From Brevibacterium album DSM 18261 (GTDB taxonomy: Bacteria; Actinomycetota; Actinomycetes; Actinomycetales; Brevibacteriaceae): a stretch of 64,000 bases of DNA. Position 1 is the stretch's first letter. Each line of letters opens with the position of its first letter. The notes beneath the pieces are model-generated. The model was not told the DNA's origin and did not search any database. It saw nothing but the letters and a program-made list of their open reading frames with translations. The position numbers and the translations under genes are program-made. Positions 43,301-51,731 of the stretch are shown piece after piece. The stretch covers positions 744,001 through 808,000 of the forward strand of contig NZ_AUFJ01000009.1 of assembly GCF_000426445.1 (NCBI RefSeq), given 5' to 3'.

Positions 43301-43412
43301 ATCCGGCGAAGGGGACGAGGGAGAGCGCGAGGAAGGCGCCGCGCCCCAGCAGCCGGAAGAGAAGGGGGGAAGCCAATGCCGCCAGGAAGGTCGCTCCGAG
43401 CAGCACTGTCAT
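40338..43412 (-). CDS. mrpA: Mrp Na+/H+ antiporter subunit A fused to subunit B
   Basis: 1024 residues. The first about 790 are MrpA: NuoL-like core with [28 protein letters not shown]-type helices, [53 protein letters not shown] and [15 protein letters not shown], then the extra helices typical of MrpA with [18 protein letters not shown]. From about 830 an MnhB domain follows ([35 protein letters not shown]). So A and B are one chain, as in several actinobacterial and alphaproteobacterial systems, and no separate mrpB is present. First gene of the operon; a GGGGTGAG site precedes the ATG. Confidence 0.94.
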   Translation of the reverse strand: [1024 protein letters not shown]

Positions 43413-43554
43413 CAGCTCACCCCATCAGTCCCGCGGCATCGTCCGCGGATCATTTTTCCACAGGGCCGGCCCCTCACCCAATTCACCGTCTCGGAATGTG
43501 GTCTTCGAGTTGCGGCGGAGAAACGGGAGGAGGATCATGCCCCGCCTCGATCCC

Positions 43555-43613
43555 CCGAGTGAGCGGTTCCCGTCGGTCTGCGGCGCTCGAATCGACAGGA
43601 AGCGCTCACCCGA
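43555..43613. repeat. dispersed palindrome, copy 6
   Basis: CCGAGTGAGCGGTTCCCGTC ... GACAGGAAGCGCTCACCC, 18 bp beyond the stop of the dcd-linked gene and before the mrpA start, probably serving as the terminator of the former. A smaller CCGCGG-N6-CCGCGG hairpin (43431-43448) lies in the mrpA leader. Confidence 0.85.
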
Positions 43614-43631
43614 GGAGCGGGAGGGCGGGCC

Positions 43632-44696
43632 TCAGTCGCCCAGCTGCTGAGCCGAGACGAGGAAGCCCGCCTCGTCGACCCCGGCTCCGGCGACCGCGTG
43701 CATGATGGTCTGCGCGCAGCGCTCGAGCACGCGGACCGCCCGGGCGCGCAGCTCCGCGAACGCCGGATCCGCGGTCGGCAGCCGGCCGAGGCCCTCGGCG
43801 TCCTGCCAGAGCACGGAGTAGACGATCTGCTCCGAGGCCGCCGAGTGCGCGCGGATGACGGTCGGCAGATGCGTCTCGAGCGTCACCTGGATCTCGATCC
43901 GGCCCGCCCGCGGCCCGAGCTCGTCCTCCAGGGGCACCTCGATCGCGTAGCCGTCGAGCACGACGGGATCGTCGGGGCTCAGACCGGTGCCGAGCGCCTG
44001 CGCGTCCGGGATGTGCGCACGCGGAGCCGGGGGCCTCGGCAGGCGGGCCTGCGGGACGGTGCGCGCCACGCGCGCCAGCAGCACGGCGGGGTCCAGCCAG
44101 TACTCCGAATAGACGAACAGGTTGGGGGTGAGCGCCGGATCCGGGCGCAGGAGCCGCGGGGGCTGACCCGAAGCGCGGGGGACGCTCGCGGCAGCCCGGG
44201 CACCCGGGCCGGCCTGTGCCTCGGCGGCCTCCTCCTCCGGGGCCGCGGCGGGCTCGTCCGCGAGCCGGATGGCGAGGCCGAGGCGGCGGGCGATCGCGAT
44301 GAGCTCGTCCAGCACGCGCCCCTCCTCCCTGCACGGCAGCCCGGCGGGGAATGCGGCGAGGAGGCCGTCGACGTCCGGCAGCCAGGCCGGCGGGGGCACC
44401 GGCTCGCGGTCGCGCGGACATTCGAGGGCGTAGAGGGCCGCGGTCCCCGGAGGCAGGCCCAGGCCGGCGGCGAGCTCCGCGTCCGCGGGGAACGGCCCCA
44501 CGAGCTGCGAGTGCCGGGTGATCCGATGGGAGCGCACCGCGCCCTCGCCGGGCACGGGCTCGCCCGCGGGCAGCTGCGGGCGGATGTTGCGGAGGAGGCT
44601 GATGACGTCGTGGGGCTCGAGCTCGGCGTCGAGCAGCAGCAGGTGCGAGCCCGCGAAGGCGGCCAGCCGCGCGGCGGGGTCGGGGCCTGCGGTCAT
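43632..44696 (-). CDS. unknown protein coupled to dcd
   Basis: 354 residues, ATG overlapping the dcd stop (ATGA). I do not recognise the family. Visible traits: an N-terminal segment [26 protein letters not shown], an Ala/Pro/Glu-rich linker at about 150-190, [32 protein letters not shown] in the middle, and a beta-rich C-terminal part ([37 protein letters not shown]) with [17 protein letters not shown]. No membrane segment or signal. The pairing with a nucleotide-pool enzyme is the only context clue. Confidence 0.7.
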   Translation of the reverse strand: MTAGPDPAARLAAFAGSHLLLLDAELEPHDVISLLRNIRPQLPAGEPVPGEGAVRSHRITRHSQLVGPFPADAELAAGLGLPPGTAALYALECPRDREPVPPPAWLPDVDGLLAAFPAGLPCREEGRVLDELIAIARRLGLAIRLADEPAAAPEEEAAEAQAGPGARAAASVPRASGQPPRLLRPDPALTPNLFVYSEYWLDPAVLLARVARTVPQARLPRPPAPRAHIPDAQALGTGLSPDDPVVLDGYAIEVPLEDELGPRAGRIEIQVTLETHLPTVIRAHSAASEQIVYSVLWQDAEGLGRLPTADPAFAELRARAVRVLERCAQTIMHAVAGAGVDEAGFLVSAQQLGD

Positions 44697-45337
44697 GCTC
44701 CGGCCTCGGCCGCGGGATGCCCCTGCGCCGGGGACTGCGCCTGCGCGCCCTCCGGCCCGCCGCGGGAGCTGCGGTAGAAGCCGAGGTGCGAGCGGGAGGC
44801 GGTGGGCCCGCGCTGCCCCTGGTAGCGGTTGAGGTTGCGGGCGGTGCCGTAGGGGCTCTCCGCGGGCGAGGACAGGCGGAAGAAGCACAGCTGGCCGATC
44901 TTCATGCCCGGCCACAGCGTGATGGGCAGCGTCGCCACATTGGACAGCTCGAGGGTGACGTGGCCGGAGAACCCGGGATCGATGAAACCGGCGGTCGAGT
45001 GCGTGAGCAGCCCCAGACGGCCCAGCGAGGACTTCCCCTCGAGGCGGGCGGCGATGTCGTCGGGCAGAGTCACGAGCTCGAGCGTGGAGGCGAGGACGAA
45101 CTCGCCGGGGTGCAGCACGAAGGCCTCGTCCGCGGGCACCTCGACGGCGCGCGTGAGCTCGGGCTGGTCCTGGGCCGGGTCGATGACCGAGTACTTGTGG
45201 TTGTCGAACAGGCGGAAGAACCGGTCGAGGCACACGTCAACGCTGGCGGGCTGGACGAGGGCGGGGTCATGGGGGTCGAGCCGGACGCGCCCGGCGTCGA
45301 TCTCGGCACGGATCTCGCGATCGGATAGGAGGCTCAC
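44693..45337 (-). CDS. dcd: dCTP deaminase, dUMP-forming (bifunctional DCD/DUT type)
   Basis: 214 residues from a GTG with TAGATT 6 nt upstream and no binding site (leaderless pattern). Converts dCTP to dUMP (deamination plus triphosphate hydrolysis) in the actinobacterial bifunctional type, or to dUTP in the classic type. Signature [21 protein letters not shown] with the catalytic Glu, [11 protein letters not shown] for the phosphates, and [15 protein letters not shown] are complete. The usual C-terminus is extended by about 20 residues ([17 protein letters not shown]). The bifunctional type is my preference from the lineage. Confidence 0.92.
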   Translation of the reverse strand: MSLLSDREIRAEIDAGRVRLDPHDPALVQPASVDVCLDRFFRLFDNHKYSVIDPAQDQPELTRAVEVPADEAFVLHPGEFVLASTLELVTLPDDIAARLEGKSSLGRLGLLTHSTAGFIDPGFSGHVTLELSNVATLPITLWPGMKIGQLCFFRLSSPAESPYGTARNLNRYQGQRGPTASRSHLGFYRSSRGGPEGAQAQSPAQGHPAAEAGA

Positions 45338-45349
45338 ACCGTCAATCTA

Positions 45350-45369
45350 CCCGGCCCGATCAGGCCGGG
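45350..45369. promoter_or_regulatory. inverted repeat in the dcd promoter
   Basis: CCCGGCC-N6-GGCCGGG directly upstream of the TAGATT box (45349-45344, minus strand) of dcd. It fills the -10/-35 spacer, an operator position. Confidence 0.4.
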
Positions 45370-45461
45370 AAACGCCCGCACGGATGAGTGCGCAAATCGG
45401 AGGGCCGAATTCCATCGGTGTAGTTCCCGCGAGTTCCTCGAAACCGCTCCGACCATGCCCT

Positions 45462-45476
45462 ACAGTGGACTACTGT
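45462..45476. promoter_or_regulatory. short inverted repeat upstream of the LPXTG protein gene
   Basis: ACAGT-N5-ACTGT, about 100 bp before the start codon. TACAGT at 45461 could be a -10 with TCGAAA 17 nt before it. Weak evidence. Confidence 0.3.
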
Positions 45477-45575
45477 CTACGCCCGCGCACAGTGGTGTCT
45501 TCCCCTTTTCAGCCAGAGGATGCCGGGATGATCGAACGTGTGCGGTCGTGTCCCTACGACCGAAAGGCACATACT

Positions 45576-47180
45576 GTGAAGACTTCAAAGAGTCTTGTTC
45601 TTGCCCCCGCAGTAGCCGCCGCTGTCTCCGGCCTCATCGCCGTTCCTGCAGTCGCGACCACTCCGGTGCCGGAATTCACCGCGCCGAAGGCGACCTTGCC
45701 GCCTTCCGACCAGCCCTCGCCGCAGGAGGCGACGCCGCAGGAGTCCGAGGACGCCGAGGAGCAGTCCGCGGAGGACCCCGAGGCGATCGTGGAGTCCGAC
45801 CAGGTGTCCCAGGCGGACATCGCGGACGAGAAGAAGGGCATCCGGTTCTCCGGCACGCACTTCACCCCCGACCAGAAGGCGACCGTCACCGTCGTCGGCA
45901 CGGACGGCACCGAGTACACCCCCGAGTCCCAGCTCACCGTCACGAGCGAGGGCGAGGTGAACGGGCGCTACTTCTTCACGGCGACGGAGGGCGCGAAGGT
46001 GCCGGTGGGCACCTACCAGCTGTTCCTCACGGACCTGGAGACGGAGAAGCGGACCGAGCCCGTCAGCTTCGAGGTCGTCGAGCAAGTCGAGGAGCCCACG
46101 GAGGCCCCGAGCGAATCGGCCGAGCCCACCGAGACCGCGAGCCCGACCGCAACGGCCGAGCCGACCGAGGGCGCCACGGAAACGGCCGAGCCGACCGAGA
46201 CCGCGAGCCCGAGTGCCCAGCCCACGGAGACGGCCGCTCCCACGCCGAGCGCGACGCCCACGCAGACGGCTGAGCCGACGGAGACCGCTGAGCCGACGGA
46301 AACGGCCGAGCCGACGGAAACGGCCGAGCCGACCCAGACGGCCGAGCCGACTGAGACGGCGAGCCCGAGTGCGCAGTCCACGGAGACGGCCGCTCCCACG
46401 GAGTCCGCCTCGCCCACGCCGCAGCCCACCGAGACCGCGACGCCCGAGGCCGAGGACGTCTCGCTCACCGTCTCGCCCCGCGCCGTCACCTCCGAGGAGT
46501 TCGGGGACGACGAGGGCGGCGTGAGCATCGAGGTCGAGAACGCCGCACCGGGTGAGGAGGTCGAGCTCGCCATCGCCCACGCGCAGGGCAAGGTGGAGCG
46601 CTTCCGCACCGCGAAGGAAGCCGATGCCGAAGGCACCGCCGTGTTCACCGTCCACGCGGACTCCGAGCCCGTCCTGGGCTGGTACGGCGTGTACGTGAGC
46701 GGCACGGACGCCGCCGGCGAGGCCTTCGAGGCCGAGGGCAGCTTCACCGTCACCACCAACGGCACCGAGGTCGAGCGCGACGGCGGCGTCGGCCCGCAGC
46801 AGGACGACGAGGACTCGGAGCGCGACTCCGGTGGTTCGGGCGACGACGAGGGCGAGATCGAGGTTCCGAACGCCCCGCAGCCGGCCGAGGAGACCTCGGA
46901 GGCGGCCGAGGAGACCACCGAAGCCGCCGAACCGGCCCAGGGCGGCCAGGATGACGCCGATGACCGCGAGGAGCAGTCCGGCGCAGGCGGTTCCGGCACC
47001 TCGGGCGGCGGTTCGAGCACCTCGGGCGGTTCCCGCGCCGAGGCCTCGGGCAGCGACCTCCCCCGTACGGGAACCGAGCTGACCGGCTTCGCGCTGGGAG
47101 CCGGTCTCATCGCGGTGGGTGCGGCAGCGGTCGTGATCACGCGCCGCCGCAGCAGGGCCGCTGACCCCGCAGGACTCTGA
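45576..47180 (+). CDS. LPXTG-type wall protein with PTETAE repeats
   Basis: 534 residues from a GTG with GAAAGG 9 nt upstream, followed by a clear signal peptide (SLVLAPAVAAAVSGLIAVPAVA). Two beta-rich segments, about 85-165 (GIRFSGTHFTPDQKATVTVVGTDG) and about 300-400 (VSLTVSPRAVTSEEFGDDEGGVSIEVENAAPGEEVELAI), look like Ig-type adhesion or stalk domains. Between them lies a Thr/Pro/Glu region with tandem PTETAE hexapeptides. A Gly/Ser spacer leads to LPRTG (495), a helix and TRRRSR for sortase anchoring. It is probably a surface stalk or adhesin; no catalytic motif is seen. Confidence 0.88.
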   Translation: MKTSKSLVLAPAVAAAVSGLIAVPAVATTPVPEFTAPKATLPPSDQPSPQEATPQESEDAEEQSAEDPEAIVESDQVSQADIADEKKGIRFSGTHFTPDQKATVTVVGTDGTEYTPESQLTVTSEGEVNGRYFFTATEGAKVPVGTYQLFLTDLETEKRTEPVSFEVVEQVEEPTEAPSESAEPTETASPTATAEPTEGATETAEPTETASPSAQPTETAAPTPSATPTQTAEPTETAEPTETAEPTETAEPTQTAEPTETASPSAQSTETAAPTESASPTPQPTETATPEAEDVSLTVSPRAVTSEEFGDDEGGVSIEVENAAPGEEVELAIAHAQGKVERFRTAKEADAEGTAVFTVHADSEPVLGWYGVYVSGTDAAGEAFEAEGSFTVTTNGTEVERDGGVGPQQDDEDSERDSGGSGDDEGEIEVPNAPQPAEETSEAAEETTEAAEPAQGGQDDADDREEQSGAGGSGTSGGGSSTSGGSRAEASGSDLPRTGTELTGFALGAGLIAVGAAAVVITRRRSRAADPAGL

Positions 47181-47199
47181 GCCGGGGGATAATGCGGGC

Positions 47200-48558
47200 G
47201 TGGACGAAAGCAGCACCGCGCCCGTGACAGGGACCAGGACAGATGCATCGACAGCGCAGGACGCCCCCGGGCCCGGCGTTCTCGGCACACCCGCCGAGGC
47301 GCTCCCCGGGACCGTCGGGACCACGGGCTCCGCACCCTCGCCAGGGGTGCGCCCGCCCGGGTCCCTCGACCTGAGCGGCCTCCGGCTCGCCGGCGGCCCG
47401 CTGTCCGCGTCTCCGCTCGACGGCGGTGACGACCTCGTGCTCATGGGGCGGGCCGAGGACGTCACCGCCGTTCTGCGTGCCGTCGCCGAGCTGCCCGGGA
47501 CGCGGGAGCTCGCCCGTCCGCCGGCCTCCCGCCGCCGCGTGGGGGCCTGGCTCCGGGACCGGACCGGTGTGCGCGACCGCACGCATGTGACCGCAGCCCT
47601 CCGGCGCGCCGGACTGGGCGAGGCCGTGTCTCCGCGCACGCGCCTCGATGCGCTCGACGCCACGGGCCGGGCCCGCCTCGTCGTCGCGGCCGCGAACCTG
47701 CTGGGTCTGCGGCGGGACGGGGACGGTCTCAGCCACCTCGTGCTCCCCTCCCCGTTCGCCGGGGTGCCGGGCCATCTCCGCGCGGGCCTGCGCACAGCGC
47801 TCGTGCGCGAGCTGCGCACTGCCGGGCTGGGCGCGGTCCTCAGCACGGACTCCCCCGTCGATGCGGTGGTCCTCGGGGCGCGGATCATCGAGCTCGACGC
47901 CGAACAGGTGGCGCAGGCCGGCGATGCGATGACGATCCTCGGCATGCCCCGCGGGGGCCTGAGTGCGGCCCTGGGCGGCGCCAATGTGATGTCGGGGCTC
48001 GCACGGAGAGGCTGGCTGAGCATCGGTCACTCGCAGGTGCGCAGGAGGACGGAGCTGGACGGGAAGGTCTACCTTGCGATCCCCACGGACGCCGTGACCC
48101 TCTCCGCGGAAGAATTCGATCCCGCATTCGCCGGTGAGGCGGTCTTCGAGGTCATCGTGGTGGGCGTGCGCGACGAAGGCGACACACTCCAGGTGCGCCT
48201 CTCACCCGCGGACACCGAGGCGGGCCTGCCGCTCGTCGCCGATGTGCTCGACGCGTCCCCGCGACGGGCGTGGGACGCGGTCGCACGGCAGACGGCCGCG
48301 GCCGGGGCCGCGGAGGAGGCGGGCGCATCGGCAGTGGAGGGCGCTCCCCCCGTGGAGGGCGCTCCCCCTGCGGAGGGCGCATCGGCGGAGAGCGCCTCGG
48401 CGGCGGCTCCGGTGAGCACCGCCGACGGCGGCTGGGCGATCCTGCATCCCGGCCTCGGCGGCAGCGTGACCGAGCAGCTGCGGATGCTGACGATGGGCAC
48501 GCGGCTGTGGGCGGAGGTCGACACGGAGCGGATCCACGCGTGGCCGGTGGACGAGTGA
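47200..48558 (+). CDS. degenerate ABC-ATPase homologue with all nucleotide motifs lost
   Basis: 452 residues from a GTG with GATAAT 6 nt upstream (leaderless pattern). The sequence aligns with an importer-type ABC ATPase, but the motifs are gone. Walker A is LVLMGRAEDVTAVLRAVAEL (79-98) instead of GPSGSGKT. The signature is LDATGRARLVVAAANLL (152 on) instead of LSGGQRQR. Walker B is HLVLPSPFAGV with Pro-Ser (183-184) for Asp-Glu, and the H-loop is VLSTDSPVDAV without His. A TOBE-like C-terminus (YLAIPTDAVTLSAEEFD ... VFEVIVVGVRDEGDTLQVRLSPAD) is kept. The frame is full length and GTGA-coupled to the next gene, so it is probably functional as a non-ATPase. Confidence 0.75.
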   Translation: MDESSTAPVTGTRTDASTAQDAPGPGVLGTPAEALPGTVGTTGSAPSPGVRPPGSLDLSGLRLAGGPLSASPLDGGDDLVLMGRAEDVTAVLRAVAELPGTRELARPPASRRRVGAWLRDRTGVRDRTHVTAALRRAGLGEAVSPRTRLDALDATGRARLVVAAANLLGLRRDGDGLSHLVLPSPFAGVPGHLRAGLRTALVRELRTAGLGAVLSTDSPVDAVVLGARIIELDAEQVAQAGDAMTILGMPRGGLSAALGGANVMSGLARRGWLSIGHSQVRRRTELDGKVYLAIPTDAVTLSAEEFDPAFAGEAVFEVIVVGVRDEGDTLQVRLSPADTEAGLPLVADVLDASPRRAWDAVARQTAAAGAAEEAGASAVEGAPPVEGAPPAEGASAESASAAAPVSTADGGWAILHPGLGGSVTEQLRMLTMGTRLWAEVDTERIHAWPVDE

Positions 48559-49562
48559 CTGCCGGGCCCGGGAGGAGGCGAAGGCGGCTGCGACCGCGGA
48601 CTGCGGCGATCGCCGGGCTCGTGGTCCTCATCCTCACGGCCGCGAGCGTGCCCGTGCTCAACGTCTTCGCGTACTCGCCCGCACGGACGGTGGCCGCCTA
48701 CCTCGCCGACATCGGCGCCGGTGATGCGCAGGGGGCACTGTCCCGCCTGCTCACGGGAGAGGTCGAGAACGGCAGCGCGCTCGTGGACGAGGCCCTCGCC
48801 GGAGCGCCTTCCCTCCCCGAGCGGGTGACCGTGCTGCGCTCAGAGGTGGACGGCACCAGCGCATCGGTGACGGCGGAGTACGACCTCGACGGCTCCACCC
48901 GCACCGCGGAGTTCGAGCTCACACGCGGTGAGGGCACATGGGGGCTGTTCCACCGCTGGCTCATCGTCGTCGACGAGCTGCCGCAGCTGGCGCTCGAGGT
49001 GGACGGCGCCTCGGCGATCCGGCTCAACAGCGCGGACGTCGAGGTGGGGCGGGAGAGCCTGCCCGTCCTCTACCCGGTCGAGTACAACGTGGGCTTCGCG
49101 CAGGAGTACTTCCGCTCCGCCGTGGAGGGAGTGACGGCGCTGGAGCCGGGCCAGGAGCTCGAGGCCAGCCTCGCCCCCGAACCCACGGACCGGCTGCGCG
49201 AGGAGGTCGAGGAGCTCGTGCACGCGCACCTCGACGAGTGCGTGAAGGCGACGACGCTCCTGCCGGCGGGCTGCACGTTCGGCCACGACTCCAACAACGA
49301 GATCCTGGGCGAGGTGTCCTGGGAGATGGTGAGCTACCCCGCCGTCCGGCTGCAGTCGGAGAGGAATCGGCTGGTGGTGGCCCCGGCCGCAGCCTCCGCC
49401 CAGGTGAAGGGGAAGTACCGGGACATCGTCACCGCGGCGGAGTCCGAGCTCGACGAGACGGTCCGCTTCACGTTCACCGCGGCCGTCACCGTCGAGGACG
49501 GACAGCCCCGCATCGTGCCGCTCACCCCCGGCCTGGCGAGCGGAGCGCAGGAGACGGAATAG
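48555..49562 (+). CDS. membrane-anchored protein, unknown
   Basis: 335 residues; GTG overlapping the previous stop (GTGA). A basic N-terminus (RRRRRLRPRT) precedes one helix (about 17-37), leaving a long external part. It begins YSPARTVAAYLADIGAGDAQGALSRLLTGE, resembling the NTF2-like modules of secreted actinobacterial proteins, and later has LDECVKATTLLPAGCTFGHDSNNEI with two Cys that could form a disulphide. No family recognised. Coupling to the dead ABC-ATPase suggests a shared role. Confidence 0.7.
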   Translation: MTAGPGRRRRRLRPRTAAIAGLVVLILTAASVPVLNVFAYSPARTVAAYLADIGAGDAQGALSRLLTGEVENGSALVDEALAGAPSLPERVTVLRSEVDGTSASVTAEYDLDGSTRTAEFELTRGEGTWGLFHRWLIVVDELPQLALEVDGASAIRLNSADVEVGRESLPVLYPVEYNVGFAQEYFRSAVEGVTALEPGQELEASLAPEPTDRLREEVEELVHAHLDECVKATTLLPAGCTFGHDSNNEILGEVSWEMVSYPAVRLQSERNRLVVAPAAASAQVKGKYRDIVTAAESELDETVRFTFTAAVTVEDGQPRIVPLTPGLASGAQETE

Positions 49563-49580
49563 GCGGGGTGGGCGAAGCGC

Positions 49581-51731
49581 TCAGTCGGTGCCGCGGAGGT
49601 CGAGGCGCAGCTCGGTGTCGCCGCCTTCCACCAGGTTCACCGGGATGCCCCAGTCCTGCTGGTAGAGGTGGCAGGCCGCGTGCAGCGGGATCTCCCCGCC
49701 GGGCTCGCCGTCACATGCCGCCGCACGCACCGTGATGTGGAGGACGCCCGAGGCGATCTCCGGACTGAGCGTCAGCGAGCGGGTGAGGCCGTCCTCGCCG
49801 CCGCTGCCGGAGACGATGAGCTCGGGCGGGGTCGAGGAGACCTGCAGGTGGGTGGGATCGCCCCAGCGATCGTCCAGCTTCTGACCCCGGGGCACGGTGA
49901 AGGCCACCGCGATGTCCAGAGTGCCCGTGCCGATCTCCGTCGCCGGACGCGAGGTCTGCTGTGCCCCCTCCGCCACGACCTGCGCCTCCTTGGGAATGGT
50001 CACCGCCGTGAGCTGGTGCGCCGCCGACTCCACGACGAGGAGGTGGGCCTCGCCGGGGACCGCAGCGGCCTCGGCTGCGGGGTCCGTGGGCGCGGGGTCC
50101 GCGGGCGCGCCCGAGGCCGCCTCGTCCGTGCCGAGGGCACCGCCTCCCGCGGATCCCGCCTCATCCCCCGCACGCACGACGAGGATGTCGCTGGGCTCGG
50201 CGAGGTCGCGGGCCAGAGTCGTCACCTCGTTCGTCACGGGGTCGTAGCGGCGCACGGCACCGTTGTAGGTGTCCGCGATCGCCACGGAGCCGTCCGGCAG
50301 CGCGGCGACGCCGAGGGGATGCTGGAGGCGGGCCTCCGCGGCGGGGCCGTCCTGGAACCCGAAGTCGAACAGCCCCACGCCCACCTGCGTCGTGACCGCG
50401 CCCGAGGCCGGATCCAGCGTGCGCAGCGCGGAGGTCTCCGAGTCCGCGAGGAGGATCGAGCCGTCGCCTGCGAGTGCGAGGCCCGAGGTCTGGGCGAACC
50501 ATGCCTCGGCGCCGGTCTCCGCATCTCGGAGGCCCTCATTCATGGTGCCGGAGAGCTGGCGGATGCGGCCGGTGACGGGGTCGAAGTCCCAGATCGTGTG
50601 GTTGCCGGCCATCGCGACGATCACCCGCTCGGTCTGCGGTGACCACAGGACGTCCCAGGGGCTCGAGAGCTTGATCTCAGCGGCCGGAGCGTCGAAGGGC
50701 GCCTGCGCGCCGGGATGACCGAGGACGTTGTCGTTGGCGCCCACCATGAACTGTGCGCCGGTGCCCGCGAGGGTCGTGACGGAACCGGCCTCGGCATCGG
50801 CCTCCGCCGGCGCGCTGCCCAGGCGGATGCCCCGGAGCAGGTGGTTGACGGTGTCGGCGACGACGAGGTCGTAGCCCACCTGCGCGGCGAGCTCACGGGG
50901 CAGCTCCGCGATGCCGCCGGGCTCGGAGAACTGGGCCGTGTCCAGCCCGCCGTCCGCACGACCGCGCTCCCCCGTGCCGATCCGCTGGAGGATCTGCGTG
51001 CCGGTGGGGTCGTATTCGACGAGGCTGTGATGACCGGAGTCCGCCACGAGGAGGTTGCCCTCATGGCCGGGGACGTGCGCGAGTCGCACGACCTTGCCGG
51101 GGTAAGAGAGGTCGCGCTCGGCCGGCTCCGGGGGGACGTAGGGGCCGCTGCCGCGGTGGAGGGTGCCCTTGGCCTCGTGCTCGGCGACGAGGTCCTCGAT
51201 GAGCGAGGCGAGGCCGGCCGAGTGGCCCTCACCGGACAGCGAGGCGACGAGGTATCCCTCGGGGTCGATGAGCGCCAGGGTGGGCCAGGCGCGGGCGGTG
51301 TAGGCCTGCCAGGTGACGAGGTCCGGGTCGTCGAGGACGATGTGCTCGACCTGGTAGCGCTCCACGGCCTGGTCGACGGCCTCGACGGTCCGCTCGAACT
51401 CGAACTTGGGGCTGTGCACGCCGATCGTGACGAGCACGTCGCCGTACTTCTCCTCGATGGGCCGGAGCTCGTCGAGGACGTGGAGGCAGTTGATGCAGCA
51501 GAACGTCCAGAAGTCCAGCAGTACGATCTTGCCGCGCAGGTCCTTCAGGCTCAGCTCCTGCCCGCCGGTGTTGATCCAGCGGCGGCCGGTGAGCTCGGGA
51601 GCGCGGAGGCGGGGGCCGCGGGAGCGGGCGGACGCGGGGGCAGGTGCCTCTCCGGGAGCGGGCGCAGCCGAGGCGGGGCTCGCCTCGGCGGTCTCGGAGG
51701 CGGGTGACGCGGGGTGCTGCTGAGCGGTCAT
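49581..51731 (-). CDS. thioredoxin-fold protein with NHL-repeat propeller (NHLRC2-like)
   Basis: 716 residues from the ATG at 51731; a GTG two codons earlier is an alternative. After an Ala/Pro-rich leader comes a thioredoxin/TlpA-type domain (about 45-190): GKIVLLDFWTFCCINCLHVL with CxxC at C79-C82, and a cis-Pro loop ARAWPTLALIDPEG. About 220-540 are NHL-type blades (LLVADSGHHSLVEYDP, DLVVADTVNHLLRGI, SVAIADTYNGAVRRYDP). The C-terminal 130 residues add a beta domain. The CCINC motif and domain order are those of human NHLRC2 and bacterial relatives, whose reaction is not known. No signal peptide is evident, so it is probably cytoplasmic. Confidence 0.9.
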   Translation of the reverse strand: MTAQQHPASPASETAEASPASAAPAPGEAPAPASARSRGPRLRAPELTGRRWINTGGQELSLKDLRGKIVLLDFWTFCCINCLHVLDELRPIEEKYGDVLVTIGVHSPKFEFERTVEAVDQAVERYQVEHIVLDDPDLVTWQAYTARAWPTLALIDPEGYLVASLSGEGHSAGLASLIEDLVAEHEAKGTLHRGSGPYVPPEPAERDLSYPGKVVRLAHVPGHEGNLLVADSGHHSLVEYDPTGTQILQRIGTGERGRADGGLDTAQFSEPGGIAELPRELAAQVGYDLVVADTVNHLLRGIRLGSAPAEADAEAGSVTTLAGTGAQFMVGANDNVLGHPGAQAPFDAPAAEIKLSSPWDVLWSPQTERVIVAMAGNHTIWDFDPVTGRIRQLSGTMNEGLRDAETGAEAWFAQTSGLALAGDGSILLADSETSALRTLDPASGAVTTQVGVGLFDFGFQDGPAAEARLQHPLGVAALPDGSVAIADTYNGAVRRYDPVTNEVTTLARDLAEPSDILVVRAGDEAGSAGGGALGTDEAASGAPADPAPTDPAAEAAAVPGEAHLLVVESAAHQLTAVTIPKEAQVVAEGAQQTSRPATEIGTGTLDIAVAFTVPRGQKLDDRWGDPTHLQVSSTPPELIVSGSGGEDGLTRSLTLSPEIASGVLHITVRAAACDGEPGGEIPLHAACHLYQQDWGIPVNLVEGGDTELRLDLRGTD

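Noticed and set aside
46100..46450. Tandem short repeats that could look like a CRISPR array
   Set aside because: The units are 18 bp without spacers and encode PTETAE hexapeptides in the wall protein; there are no cas genes.
47200..48558. A decayed pseudogene of an ABC ATPase
   Set aside because: No stop or frameshift, all motif changes are substitutions with the surrounding pattern kept, and it is coupled to a following gene. A maintained non-catalytic protein is more likely.
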